Shown in pieces: positions 1 through 8,058 of a stretch of DNA of 64,000 nucleotides (position 1 is its first letter; every line of letters begins with the position of its first letter). The DNA is taken from positions 3,906,001 to 3,970,000 of the forward strand of contig NZ_JHZX01000001.1 in NCBI RefSeq assembly GCF_000688335.1, given 5' to 3'. Under the pieces are notes generated by a model that was not told where the DNA came from, did not search any database, and saw only the letters and a program-made list of their open reading frames with translations. This DNA is from Sediminibacter sp. Hel_I_10 (GTDB lineage Bacteria; Bacteroidota; Bacteroidia; Flavobacteriales; Flavobacteriaceae). The translations under genes and the position numbers were made by a program.

Positions 1-1136
1 GGCACAGCATCTAAGGCCTCATTGGTTTTTACGGTAAGATCAAAAGTTTCGGTGCCATCAGCATTAGCATCACATAATTGATAATCGGTTATGGCATCTG
101 CAGATTGGGTAGCACTTAAGGTAACTTCTACGCTATCTTCTATGGTACAATTAGAGCCCGCTAAAGGAATTGAAATTTCTAATTTATAAATTCCAGATTG
201 ATTTACAGTTAATTGTGGTGTATGTGCTCCAGGGATAAGCTCATCATTCATATACCAAGAATAAACGGCTTGCGGGTTGGCGATGTCGCCTTCTAAAGAG
301 ACTTCACTGGCACAGGTTTGTATGTCTGAGCCCAAATTAACTTCAGAGTTAAAGCTATTGCCCTCTATAAATACTGCTGAATCGTAATTTTGATCGGTTT
401 GATCAGCAATCACTAGTTTGATACTATATTGTACATACGGCGTAATGTCTGCCGTTGCTGTCAAAACTTTCGTACGTCCGTTATAGTTGGTGTCTCCTAC
501 ATTAAACCCTTGAAAATAGTTGGCATTTGAAGCATCACAATACCCTACGATTTCATCGTGAATGGTCTTGGTATTGACCGGTGTGGTCGTATCAGGAATA
601 ATAGCAATATTTTGATAAGGATCAGAAGTTCCAGCTTCTTTAATCAAAAAAGCAAAACCGTCAGAATATTGACAAGGAAAATTTCCAAAGTATTCTTCGG
701 AAGCTAAAATATAATTGAACTGCAGTTGGTTGGTTATAGAAATGAAGTCAAATTCAATTGACGTTGCATTTAACGTATTGCTAATGCCTAGAGCCTCTTC
801 GAGGTCGGCATCTGATAGCCAATCGGTGTTCCCTTCGTTGAGAATGTTATTGTTCTGTGAATTTCCGCCAGACATGGGGTTACCTGTAGACAACATGATG
901 CCGTTTTCAAAAGGAAAGTTAGAATTTCCATTTTCAAAATAGGCGAAACTGTTAAATCCGTTAACCGAGCCATTAACTTGTGACGCGATGTTTGAAATTT
1001 CAACACAGCCTACAACCAGATTGTTTTCGACAAGCTGATCTACGGTATAAGCGTTGTTAATGTTGATTTGTTGCGCATTGATGGTGTAACCAAAAAGGAA
1101 CGTGAGGGCAATGAGGGTTTTGTAGAAATGTTTCAT
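1..1136 (-). CDS. Secreted choice-of-anchor L protein, T9SS substrate candidate (3' end outside window)
   Basis: The reading frame is open from an ATG at 1136 to the window edge, about 378 codons. It starts with a signal peptide (MKHFYKTLIALTFLFGYTIN, then AQ). Next comes a choice-of-anchor L type domain, with the typical sequences GIMLSTGNP, FDFIS, ASEEYFGNFPC and FAFLIK at about residues 60-160 and LVIADQTDQNYDSAVFIE further on. An immunoglobulin/PKD-like segment follows (SWYMNDELIPGAHTPQL), and then YQLCDANADGTETFDLT, the inter-repeat module seen in long flavobacterial proteins ending in a T9SS type B (gliding motility) sorting domain. That C-terminal domain would lie beyond position 1, so export by T9SS is inferred. 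A near-consensus minus-strand -7 box (TTACTTTG, 1220-1213) lies upstream. Probable role: large cell-surface or adhesin-like protein; the ligand is unknown. Confidence 0.85.
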   Translation of the reverse strand, partial: MKHFYKTLIALTFLFGYTINAQQININNAYTVDQLVENNLVVGCVEISNIASQVNGSVNGFNSFAYFENGNSNFPFENGIMLSTGNPMSGGNSQNNNILNEGNTDWLSDADLEEALGISNTLNATSIEFDFISITNQLQFNYILASEEYFGNFPCQYSDGFAFLIKEAGTSDPYQNIAIIPDTTTPVNTKTIHDEIVGYCDASNANYFQGFNVGDTNYNGRTKVLTATADITPYVQYSIKLVIADQTDQNYDSAVFIEGNSFNSEVNLGSDIQTCASEVSLEGDIANPQAVYSWYMNDELIPGAHTPQLTVNQSGIYKLEISIPLAGSNCTIEDSVEVTLSATQSADAITDYQLCDANADGTETFDLTVKTNEALDAV

Positions 1137-1387
1137 CTTTAAGCGGTTAAGTTTATGGTATAAGAAGGGCGTTAGTTTGGGACTTAAAAACCTTCTGTTC
1201 TAATAGTGGGACCAAAGTAATCGATAATTAGACGAAATACAAATAAATACGTTGAAATACATGAATATTTAACGTTTAGACGAAAAATTGTATGGTTTGT
1301 ACTAAAATAATTATTAGAATGAAGCTCGTGATTGATGCTTCAAGTCAAGTCTGACTTACAATTTTCATGCTTTGTTTAGAAAAGCAC
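1137..1387. other. Intergenic, AT-rich
   Basis: This stretch lies between the secreted T9SS gene and the terminator of the small-peptide unit. It holds the 5' leader of the minus-strand T9SS gene. I see only a loosely repeated TTAGACGAAA-like sequence near 1228 and 1277. No open frame of note was found on either strand. Confidence 0.5.
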
Positions 1388-1421
1388 AAAAAAAACCAAC
1401 GTTTATTAGTACGTTGGTTTT
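1388..1421 (-). terminator. Rho-independent terminator of the small-peptide unit
   Basis: Perfect inverted repeat AAAACCAACGT (1392-1402) / ACGTTGGTTTT (1411-1421) with an 8-nt loop. Read on the minus strand the stem is followed by a run of eight T (1395-1388), so the terminator faces left and closes a minus-strand transcript coming from about 1720. Confidence 0.85.
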
Positions 1422-1459
1422 CAGTTCAATTCTAAGATGCTAAAATTAAAATTTAGCAC

Positions 1460-1531
1460 CTAATATTTAAGATTTTCTAGATCGTCATTAACGGTATTTG
1501 ACGTTTTAACGATTTTTTTAAGAGCTTTCAT
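1460..1531 (-). CDS. Putative 23-aa peptide, second gene of a two-peptide unit
   Basis: The frame runs from ATG (1531-1529) to TAG (1462-1460) and encodes MKALKKIVKTSNTVNDDLEN followed by LKY. It begins 29 nt after the stop of the 31-aa frame on the same strand, and a strong terminator follows 39 nt after its stop. The N-terminal half is basic and the C-terminal half acidic. No family is recognised. Position between an upstream small frame and a real terminator is the main support; a frame this short could occur by chance. Confidence 0.4.
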   Translation of the reverse strand: MKALKKIVKTSNTVNDDLENLKY

Positions 1532-1560
1532 GATATGTTGATTTTGATTGATGAATACGA

Positions 1561-1656
1561 TTACAAACGTGTTCTATAACGACGTTTACTGTTCCATGTA
1601 CTTGTTTTTGTTTGCTCTAATGTTGCTGAAAGTTGATTGTTGTTTAATGTTCTCAT
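1561..1656 (-). CDS. Putative 31-aa basic peptide, first gene of a two-peptide unit
   Basis: The frame runs from ATG (1656-1654) to TAA (1563-1561). It starts MRTLNNNQLSATLEQTKTST and ends in a strongly basic tail (WNSKRRYRTRL). The product has no hydrophobic segment, so it is probably cytoplasmic and could bind nucleic acid or be a regulatory peptide; that is inference. A near-consensus minus-strand -7 box (AACATTTG, 1724-1717) lies about 60 nt upstream. With the 23-aa frame and the terminator it forms a compact minus-strand unit divergent from menD. No named family is recognised. Confidence 0.45.
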   Translation of the reverse strand: MRTLNNNQLSATLEQTKTSTWNSKRRYRTRL

Positions 1657-1869
1657 AATGTTATTGTTTTAAGATTGATGTTTGATGTTCTACAATTAAA
1701 AGACGATTGTTTTCTACAAATGTTACAGAGCGTTAGTTTACTGTTTAGCGTAAGACCATCTAATTTTGATTTTGAAATAAAAAGTATAGGTCAACCCCGA
1801 TCCTTGTTTTTTTTCTAAATAAAACGCTGTTTTAATCTCTCTATTCTTTTTTGAAAGACCGAAATGAGA

Positions 1870-1877
1870 TAACTTTG
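1870..1877 (+). promoter_or_regulatory. menD promoter -7 element
   Basis: TAACTTTG matches the Bacteroidota -7 consensus TAnnTTTG and lies 7 nt before the menD ATG, which implies a very short leader. A TTG at 1851-1853 is 16 nt upstream, slightly closer than the usual 17-23 nt spacing for a -33 element. Confidence 0.6.
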
Positions 1878-1884
1878 TATCATT

Positions 1885-3645
1885 ATGATATACCCTAAAA
1901 TACCATTGGCCCAAACGGTTGTGCAAATGTGCCGGCAAAAAGCAGTAAAGCATATTGTTATTAGCCCTGGAAGTCGCAACGCACCGCTTAATATAGGCTT
2001 TACCAACGATGAATTTTTTACATGCTACAGTATTGTAGATGAGAGATGTGCCGCATTTTTTGCCTTAGGAATTGCTCAGCAACTTAGAGAACCAGTGGCT
2101 CTGGTATGTACTTCTGGCAGTGCCTTACTCAACTATTATCCCGCCATTTCAGAAGCATTTTATAGCAATATTCCCTTAATAGTGCTTTCGGCAGACCGGC
2201 CTAAGCATTTAATAGGTATTGGGGACGGACAAACCATCAATCAAAAAAATGTGTTTGAAAATCATAGTTTATATTCAACAGACTTAAAGTTGGATTTGAA
2301 GGATGAGCACCGATTATCTGAAAAAGAAGATCTCCCCATCTTTAAAAGTCTGGAAGGGAAGCTTGAACGTTTTCTTGGTCTTCAGCAAAACATTCAAGAT
2401 GACAACGAAGAAGAAATCAATACCGCATTTGAACTGGCAAAACTAAAGCAAGGCCCCGTGCATATCAACATTCCGTTTGACGAACCTCTTTATGAGACCG
2501 TTGAGAAAATGTCTGTAAAGCCAAGAATAGAAAAGCTCGATTTCAAAAAACAAAAAATTGATGATGTAGAGGTAAAAGATTGTATAGATGAGTGGTATGG
2601 TGCTTCAAAAAAAATGATCTTGGTAGGCGTACTGCCTCCTAATCAAATAGAACAACGCTGGCTAGAAGAGTTAGCTAACGATGATAGCTTAGTTGTTTTT
2701 ACCGAAACCACTAGCAATTTACACCATCCCAATTTTTTTACGAGTATTGATAAAATGATAGCCTCCCTGCAAGAGGAGGAGTTTCAACAATTACAACCCG
2801 ATATTTTATTGACTTTCGGCGGAATGATTGTTTCAAAAAAAATCAAAAAATTTCTCAGATCTCATCAGCCCAAACACCATTGGCACGTAGATCCAAAGTC
2901 GGCTAATGATACTTACTTTTGTCTTACTAAGCATATAGAAGCAACCCCGAATGCCTTTTTGTCAGAGTTTCTTCCTAAAATAACGCACACCTTAAAAAGT
3001 AATTATCTGCCCACTTGGACGGCTGTTAAAAAGCACCGTAATAGAAAACATTTAGAATACATACGTCAAATTCCTTTTAGCGACTTTAAGGTATTTAGTT
3101 TCATTTTAAAATCTCTACCTAACAAATCACAATTGCAATTAGGCAATAGCTCTACAGTGCGTTATGCACAGTTGTTTAATCTCAATCCTACGCTAGAGGT
3201 TTTTTGTAATCGAGGTACCAGCGGGATTGATGGTTGTACATCTACAGCAATTGGAGCAGCAGTTGCTAGCTCTAAACAAACCACATTGATTACTGGCGAT
3301 TTAAGCTTCTTTTACGATAGTAATGCGCTATGGAACAATTACATCCCCAAAAATTTTAGAATTATCCTAATCAATAATGAAGGTGGTGGTATTTTTAGAA
3401 TTTTACCTGGCGATAAAAACACACCTAATTTTGAATATTTCTTTGAAACCACTCATAAACTTACGGCTAAGCAACTCTGTGAGATGTTTAAATTTGAATA
3501 CCTCGCCGCAACAAATGAAGTACAGTTAGAGCAATCCTTGTCAAAATTTTATAATAAATCGAAACGTCCGCGTCTTTTAGAGGTTTTTACACCTAGAACT
3601 AAAAACGATGATATTCTCTTAGATTATTTTGATTTTATCGCTTAG
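1885..3645 (+). CDS. menD: MenD, SEPHCHC synthase (menaquinone biosynthesis)
   Basis: Thiamine-diphosphate enzyme that adds the succinyl semialdehyde unit of 2-oxoglutarate to isochorismate, giving SEPHCHC. At 586 aa it has the family's usual length. The N-terminal Pyr domain carries HIVISPGSRNAPL (about residues 23-35), the cofactor-activating Glu in VDERCAAF (E53) and CTSGSA. The C-terminal PP domain carries NRGTSGIDG and the Mg/ThDP motif GDLSFFYDSNALW...INNEGGGIF (about residues 471-505). ATG 1885 is favoured because the -7 box ends just before it. In relatives an isochorismate synthase (menF) often precedes menD; here a non-coding stretch and the small-peptide unit do. The remaining men genes follow at intervals downstream. 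Confidence 0.96.
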   Translation: MIYPKIPLAQTVVQMCRQKAVKHIVISPGSRNAPLNIGFTNDEFFTCYSIVDERCAAFFALGIAQQLREPVALVCTSGSALLNYYPAISEAFYSNIPLIVLSADRPKHLIGIGDGQTINQKNVFENHSLYSTDLKLDLKDEHRLSEKEDLPIFKSLEGKLERFLGLQQNIQDDNEEEINTAFELAKLKQGPVHINIPFDEPLYETVEKMSVKPRIEKLDFKKQKIDDVEVKDCIDEWYGASKKMILVGVLPPNQIEQRWLEELANDDSLVVFTETTSNLHHPNFFTSIDKMIASLQEEEFQQLQPDILLTFGGMIVSKKIKKFLRSHQPKHHWHVDPKSANDTYFCLTKHIEATPNAFLSEFLPKITHTLKSNYLPTWTAVKKHRNRKHLEYIRQIPFSDFKVFSFILKSLPNKSQLQLGNSSTVRYAQLFNLNPTLEVFCNRGTSGIDGCTSTAIGAAVASSKQTTLITGDLSFFYDSNALWNNYIPKNFRIILINNEGGGIFRILPGDKNTPNFEYFFETTHKLTAKQLCEMFKFEYLAATNEVQLEQSLSKFYNKSKRPRLLEVFTPRTKNDDILLDYFDFIA

Positions 3646-3722
3646 TTAAGCAATCTCTTGATTATAAATTTATAAGAAATCTGTATTTTTAAGAAAAATT
3701 CAATTAACCCAAAATCAAAATT

Positions 3723-4064
3723 ATGAGTAAAAGAGATGAGTTGATCGCAAAATATGCTGCAGATTTAAAAGAAAAGTGCGATGTTAATCCAGACATGAAT
3801 TTATTGACAAAGGTAACCATCGGTTGCGGTCCGTCGATTTATAATGCCGATTCCGCAACGGTTTCCAGTTCTGATGAGAAGGAGCTTGCAACGGTTAAAA
3901 ATAATTTTCTTATCAAAAAATTGGGACTTTCTGAGAGTGATGCCCTAGATGTTGCCATTGATGCTGTTATGGAAAAATATGGAAAATCCAATCGCAATAA
4001 ATATCGTGTTGTTGTGTATTATCTATTAGCGACTCATTTTAAAAAAGAATCCGTTTACAATTAA
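3723..4064 (+). CDS. DUF2853 family protein
   Basis: Small soluble protein of 113 aa that matches the DUF2853 pattern: MSKRDELIAKYAADLKEKC at the start, a central GCGPSIYN segment, and a C-terminal YRVVVYYLLATHF helix. No signal peptide or membrane segment. The family is small, helical and of unknown function, and in Flavobacteriaceae it is commonly found next to menD, as here (77 nt downstream). A large hairpin follows the gene. Function unknown. Confidence 0.8.
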   Translation: MSKRDELIAKYAADLKEKCDVNPDMNLLTKVTIGCGPSIYNADSATVSSSDEKELATVKNNFLIKKLGLSESDALDVAIDAVMEKYGKSNRNKYRVVVYYLLATHFKKESVYN

Positions 4065-4115
4065 TATGGTTTTAAAATAGCCTTGATTTTTAGCATTACT
4101 GAAATCACAAACATA

Positions 4116-4161
4116 AAGACTCTCTATTAGATTTAAATAAAATCAAAAATAGGGAGTCTTG
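4116..4161 (+). terminator. Terminator-like hairpin after the DUF2853 gene
   Basis: AAGACTCTCTATT (4116-4128) pairs with AATAGGGAGTCTT (4149-4161) over 13 bp with one G.U pair; the loop is 20 nt and itself AT-rich. No clear U-tract follows on either strand, so it may terminate weakly, protect mRNA ends, or do neither. Confidence 0.5.
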
Positions 4162-4195
4162 TCATTTCTAATGTTTCAGGCTTTGGCGTTTTTCC

Positions 4196-4203
4196 TATCT
4201 TTG
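4196..4203 (+). promoter_or_regulatory. -7 element for the CvfB-like gene
   Basis: TATCTTTG matches TAnnTTTG and ends 4 nt before the ATG at 4208. With normal -7 geometry the transcript would be leaderless or nearly so. Confidence 0.6.
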
Positions 4204-4207
4204 CGCC

Positions 4208-5041
4208 ATGATAAGAATTGGAGATTTTAATACACTCGAAATCATTCGAGAAACAGAACAAGGACTTTACTTGGCAGATACTGAAGATAACGAAGTATTA
4301 TTGCCCAATCGCTACGTTCCCGAAGCGTTTAAAATTTGGGATAAAATAAAGGTTTTTGTATATCTTGATAATGAAGAAAGACCAGTAGCTGTAACAGATG
4401 AGCCTTATGTGGTAAGAGATGATTTTGCCATGCTACGCTGTAGTGATGTTACTAATCACGGTGCTTTTTTAGATTGGGGACTCGTCAAGCAATTGTTTTG
4501 CCCATTTAAGGAGCAGGCCTTTAAAATGAAAGCCGGCGGTTGGTACTTGATCCATTGTTATCTAGATGAGGAAACAGATCGATTGGTAGCCTCAAGTAAG
4601 ACCAATCGTTTTCTAGACAATTCAGAACTTACCGTTCAAGAATTTGATGAAGTAGACCTCATTGTCTCTCACCCATCAGATATTGGGATGAACGTGATTG
4701 TAAACAAACAGCATCACGGCCTTATCTTTAATGATAATATTTTTAAGGATTTAAGTATTGGTGATCGTTTAAAAGGACATGTCAAAAAAATACGTCCTGA
4801 TAATAAAATTGATATTGTTCTAGGTAAAATTGGCTATCGAAAAATTGAACCGAATGCAGATCTCGTTATGCAGCATTTAGAGGATAGTAAAGATGGATTT
4901 TTACCTCTTAATGATAAATCTGCACCTGAAGCAATTAAAAATGAGCTTCAAATGAGTAAAAAAACATTCAAAAAAGCTATCGGTACGCTATATAAGCAAA
5001 GGTTAATAAGTATTGAAGAAGACGGCATTCGTCTAATATAA
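4208..5041 (+). CDS. CvfB-like S1 RNA-binding protein
   Basis: 277-aa protein of the CvfB/YitL type. It has a short N-terminal S1-like beta-barrel (IGDFNTLEIIRETEQGLYLA), a second S1 domain (about residues 70-135, GAFLDWGLVKQLFCPF), a third (about residues 150-215, GLIFNDNIFKDLSIGDRLKG...VKKIRPDNKIDI) and a C-terminal winged-helix segment (MSKKTFKKAIGTLYKQRLIS, followed by an acidic end). Staphylococcal CvfB binds RNA and affects virulence gene expression; the role here is inferred to be RNA binding. It is a single gene, with its own promoter before it and an inverted repeat after it. Confidence 0.85.
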   Translation: MIRIGDFNTLEIIRETEQGLYLADTEDNEVLLPNRYVPEAFKIWDKIKVFVYLDNEERPVAVTDEPYVVRDDFAMLRCSDVTNHGAFLDWGLVKQLFCPFKEQAFKMKAGGWYLIHCYLDEETDRLVASSKTNRFLDNSELTVQEFDEVDLIVSHPSDIGMNVIVNKQHHGLIFNDNIFKDLSIGDRLKGHVKKIRPDNKIDIVLGKIGYRKIEPNADLVMQHLEDSKDGFLPLNDKSAPEAIKNELQMSKKTFKKAIGTLYKQRLISIEEDGIRLI

Positions 5042-5089
5042 TTCTATTAGAAATAGATTTCAATACGATTATTGAAAATTGACTTCACG

Positions 5090-5126
5090 GTTCAAATCTG
5101 ACATCCTTGCGCTTTCAGATTTGAAC
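5090..5126. repeat. Perfect 11-bp inverted repeat over the menB promoter
   Basis: GTTCAAATCTG (5090-5100) and CAGATTTGAAC (5116-5126) are exact reverse complements separated by 15 nt. The right arm contains the TTG taken as the menB -33 element. No U-tract follows on either strand, so an operator is at least as likely as a terminator of the gene upstream. Confidence 0.6.
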
Positions 5127-5151
5127 AAAATAGATATAAACATTATTTTTG
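5121..5151 (+). promoter_or_regulatory. menB promoter (-33 TTG and -7 TATTTTTG)
   Basis: TTG at 5121-5123 and TATTTTTG at 5144-5151 are separated by exactly 20 nt, which fits the Bacteroidota consensus TTG-N17-23-TAnnTTTG. The menB ATG is 18 nt after the -7 box. The -33 lies inside the inverted repeat at 5090-5126. Confidence 0.7.
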
Positions 5152-5168
5152 CAGCTAAATAAAAAGCC

Positions 5169-6008
5169 ATGAATAAAGCAGAATGGGTTACGGTTAAAAC
5201 CTATGAAGACATCACCTATAAAAAGAGCAATGGCGTTGCCAGAATTGCATTTAATCGGCCAGATATAAGAAATGCGTTTAGGCCAAAGACCACTTCAGAA
5301 CTTTACGATGCATTTTATGATGCCAATGAAGATGTAAACATAGGTGTGGTCTTACTATCTGCAGAAGGACCTTCTTCTAAAGATGGTATTTGGAGTTTTT
5401 GCTCTGGAGGAGATCAAAAGGCGAGAGGTCATCAAGGCTATGTTGGTGATGATGGTTACCATCGCTTAAACATTCTAGAGGTACAACGTCTCATTCGTTT
5501 TATGCCAAAAGCCGTAATTGCAGTTGTTCCTGGTTGGGCCGTTGGTGGAGGCCATAGTTTGCATGTTATTTGTGATTTAACTCTTGCCAGTAAAGAGCAC
5601 GCCATCTTTAAACAAACCGATGCAGATGTCACAAGTTTTGACGGGGGCTACGGGTCGGCATACTTAGCAAAAATGGTAGGGCAGAAGCGGGCTCGAGAGA
5701 TATTTTTCCTCGGAAGAAACTATAACGCTCAAGAAGCCTTTGATATGGGCATGGTAAATGCCGTTGTTCCGCATGATGCTTTAGAAGACACTGCCTATGA
5801 ATGGGCACAAGAAATTTTAGCAAAATCACCTACTTCTATAAAAATGTTGAAGTTTGCTATGAATCTTACCGATGATGGTATGGTTGGCCAGCAAGTATTT
5901 GCAGGTGAGGCTACACGATTAGCTTACATGACAGACGAGGCAAAAGAAGGCAGAGACGCATTTTTGGAAAAACGGAAGCCGAATTTTGTTAAAAAATGGA
6001 TTCCTTGA
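5169..6008 (+). CDS. menB: MenB, 1,4-dihydroxy-2-naphthoyl-CoA synthase
   Basis: Crotonase-fold enzyme that cyclises o-succinylbenzoyl-CoA to 1,4-dihydroxy-2-naphthoyl-CoA. At 279 aa it is typical in length. Signatures are the oxyanion-hole segments FCSGGDQKARG (about residues 76-86) and GWAVGGGHSLH (about 121-131), the active-site region DADVTSFDGGYGSAYLAK (about 149-167), and the C-terminal FLEKRKPNF that MenB proteins share. The stop is 19 nt before the preferred menA start, so menB and menA form one transcription unit from the promoter at 5121. Confidence 0.97.
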   Translation: MNKAEWVTVKTYEDITYKKSNGVARIAFNRPDIRNAFRPKTTSELYDAFYDANEDVNIGVVLLSAEGPSSKDGIWSFCSGGDQKARGHQGYVGDDGYHRLNILEVQRLIRFMPKAVIAVVPGWAVGGGHSLHVICDLTLASKEHAIFKQTDADVTSFDGGYGSAYLAKMVGQKRAREIFFLGRNYNAQEAFDMGMVNAVVPHDALEDTAYEWAQEILAKSPTSIKMLKFAMNLTDDGMVGQQVFAGEATRLAYMTDEAKEGRDAFLEKRKPNFVKKWIP

Positions 6009-6027
6009 ATCAGCCAAAAGCCTTTGC

Positions 6028-6933
6028 ATGTTTAAGAACTTAAAACCATGGTTATCTGCGTTTAGATTACGTACACTTCCGCTTTCCATTTCCGGGATTA
6101 TAATCGGCTCTTGTTTTGCGCACTATAATGGCGCCTTTGATGGAATGGTCATGTTTTTGGCGCTTCTTTTAACGACAGCACTACAAGTGTTATCAAATTT
6201 GGCCAATGATTATGGAGATGGGGTTAAGGGTACCGATAATGATACCAGAGTGGGACCACAGCGTGCTATACAAAGTGGTGCAATTACGCCGAATCAAATG
6301 CTAGAAGGTATAAAAATCAATGTTTTGATTGTTGTGGTACTTACCATGTTACTCATTTTTGCAGCCTTCGGAAATAAATATTTTTTATACGGGTTGCTCT
6401 TTTTTGTATTATCGGGCTTGTCCATTTATGCGGCGATCAATTATACAGTGGGCAGCTCTGCATACGGTTACAAAGGATGGGGAGACGTTTTTGTATTTTT
6501 GTTTTTCGGAATGTTGAGCGGAGTTGGAAGCTATTTTCTATACACCAAGCACTTAGACCATTTGATCATTCTTCCATCTGTTACTTTGGGTTTATTAAGT
6601 GTGGGCGTTTTGAATTTAAACAATATGCGTGACATTGACTCTGATGCGGGTTCTAATAAGCGCACTTTAGCTGTTAAATTGGGAAAAAGAAATGCGAAAA
6701 TTTATCACTTGACTTTGATTATATCAGCTATGATTATCGCTGTGATTTTTGCGCTATTGTATTTTACTTCATTTTGGAACCTGATTTTCTTGGTCACCTT
6801 TGTACCATTGATCATTCATATTAAAAACATAAGTAAGGCTGTTACTGCAAACGATTTTGATTCTCAGCTAAAAGTACTGGCATTAACTACTTTTGCCCTA
6901 TCGGTTTTATTGGGTTTAGGCTACATTTTGTAA
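6028..6933 (+). CDS. menA: MenA, 1,4-dihydroxy-2-naphthoate polyprenyltransferase
   Basis: UbiA-superfamily membrane prenyltransferase that attaches the isoprenoid tail to DHNA. The 301-aa product has about eight to nine hydrophobic helices. The two Asp-rich Mg-diphosphate motifs are visible: NDYGDGVKGTDND (about residues 60-72) and NNMRDIDSDAGSNKRTLAV (about 196-214). An in-frame ATG at 5986 would overlap menB and add a non-conserved tail; ATG 6028 (MFKNLKPWLSAFRLRTLPLS) fits known MenA N-termini and leaves 19 nt after menB. Co-transcribed with menB. Confidence 0.94.
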   Translation: MFKNLKPWLSAFRLRTLPLSISGIIIGSCFAHYNGAFDGMVMFLALLLTTALQVLSNLANDYGDGVKGTDNDTRVGPQRAIQSGAITPNQMLEGIKINVLIVVVLTMLLIFAAFGNKYFLYGLLFFVLSGLSIYAAINYTVGSSAYGYKGWGDVFVFLFFGMLSGVGSYFLYTKHLDHLIILPSVTLGLLSVGVLNLNNMRDIDSDAGSNKRTLAVKLGKRNAKIYHLTLIISAMIIAVIFALLYFTSFWNLIFLVTFVPLIIHIKNISKAVTANDFDSQLKVLALTTFALSVLLGLGYIL

Positions 6934-7185
6934 ATAATCTTTAGGTTCCATAGTCTTCCTTTTTTTTAGTTGTGGTAATGTTTTTTGTACTTTAGCTTTA
7001 ACTCAAAAGCGCTTTCCCAATGAAACATGTATTACGCCTCATTATTAGTTTAGTTTTTGACACGTTGTCCCTAAATGATCAAACTAATAGATGATCGGTT
7101 TTAGAAGGTTAAAACAACAACATTGTAGAATTAGATTAAATAAAATTTTTCAAATATTTTTGTATTCAAATAAAATTCGATCCTA
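6934..7185. other. Intergenic, no gene supported
   Basis: AT-rich spacer between menA and the UPF0173 gene. A 22-codon ATG frame at 7020 and an ATTAGTTT/AAACTAAT inverted pair around 7043-7088 can be seen, but neither is convincing. Confidence 0.4.
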
Positions 7186-7863
7186 ATGAAAATTACATTT
7201 TACGGTCACGCAAGTCTTGGCATTACAGTTGACGATACCCACATTTTAGTAGATCCTTTTATCTCCCAAAATCCAAAGGCTTCAAAAATTGATATCAATA
7301 CGCTTAAGGCAGATTATATTTTGGTAACTCACGCCCATCAAGATCATATTTTAGATGTTGAGGCCATTGCCAAAAGAACAGGTGCCGTTGTAATTTCTAA
7401 TTTTGAAATAGCCACCTATTTTGATAATATGGATATTGAGAATCACCCAATGAACCATGGTGGTCAATGGGATTTTGAATTCGGAAATGTAAAATATGTA
7501 AATGCCATCCATACGTCTTCATTTCCTGATGGCAGCTATGGTGGTCAACCAGGCGGATTTGTAATTGAAGGTGAACACAAAAACATTTATATTGCCGGCG
7601 ATACTGCTTTAACGATGGATATGAAGTTGATCCCTTTGTTTACAAAGCTAGATTTGGCGATTTTACCAATAGGAGATAATTTTACTATGGGTGTGGATGA
7701 AGCTATTATGGCCAGTGATTTTGTTCAATGTGATAAAATCTTAGGGGTGCATTACGATACTTTCGGTTATATTGAAATTGATCATGAAGAAGCAAAACGC
7801 AAATTTTTCAGCAAAAACAAAGATTTGATGCTTCTTGAAATTGGCGAATCTATTGAACTATAA
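7186..7863 (+). CDS. UPF0173 metal-dependent hydrolase (metallo-beta-lactamase fold)
   Basis: 225-aa cytoplasmic protein of the UPF0173/YtkL family. It begins MKITFYGHASLGI and carries the metallo-beta-lactamase metal motif THAHQDH (HxHxDH, about residues 49-55). Further metal ligands are likely in NHGGQWDFEF, in AGDTALTMDM (the bridging Asp, about residue 138) and in GVHYDTFGYI. Known members hydrolyse phosphoester or ester bonds in vitro; the physiological substrate is not established. In relatives it often sits within the men gene neighbourhood, which is consistent with its place after menA. Confidence 0.9.
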   Translation: MKITFYGHASLGITVDDTHILVDPFISQNPKASKIDINTLKADYILVTHAHQDHILDVEAIAKRTGAVVISNFEIATYFDNMDIENHPMNHGGQWDFEFGNVKYVNAIHTSSFPDGSYGGQPGGFVIEGEHKNIYIAGDTALTMDMKLIPLFTKLDLAILPIGDNFTMGVDEAIMASDFVQCDKILGVHYDTFGYIEIDHEEAKRKFFSKNKDLMLLEIGESIEL

Positions 7864-8058
7864 TAGTGCTGGTAATTTCAGTTTGTACCTTTTTGAATAA
7901 ATTGTAATCGTAGAACAGGATTGTTCTCTTTTAATCGGATTAACCCAAAAGCGATAACGTTTGAGTGTTAAATTATATCATAAAATCGTTGAAATACTAC
8001 AAATAAAAATTAGGAGTGTTTTGCAATATGATGGATTTGATATAGTTTTACGCCCTAA

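Noticed and set aside
5986-6027. Upstream ATG as menA start
   Set aside because: It overlaps the end of menB and adds 14 residues unlike MenA N-termini; ATG 6028 fits better.
7020-7088. 22-codon frame in the menA-UPF0173 gap
   Set aside because: No promoter, terminator or composition support; frames this short are expected by chance.
7912-7927. AGAACA/TGTTCT hairpin after the UPF0173 gene
   Set aside because: A 6-bp stem followed by only a broken T-run; too weak to call a terminator.
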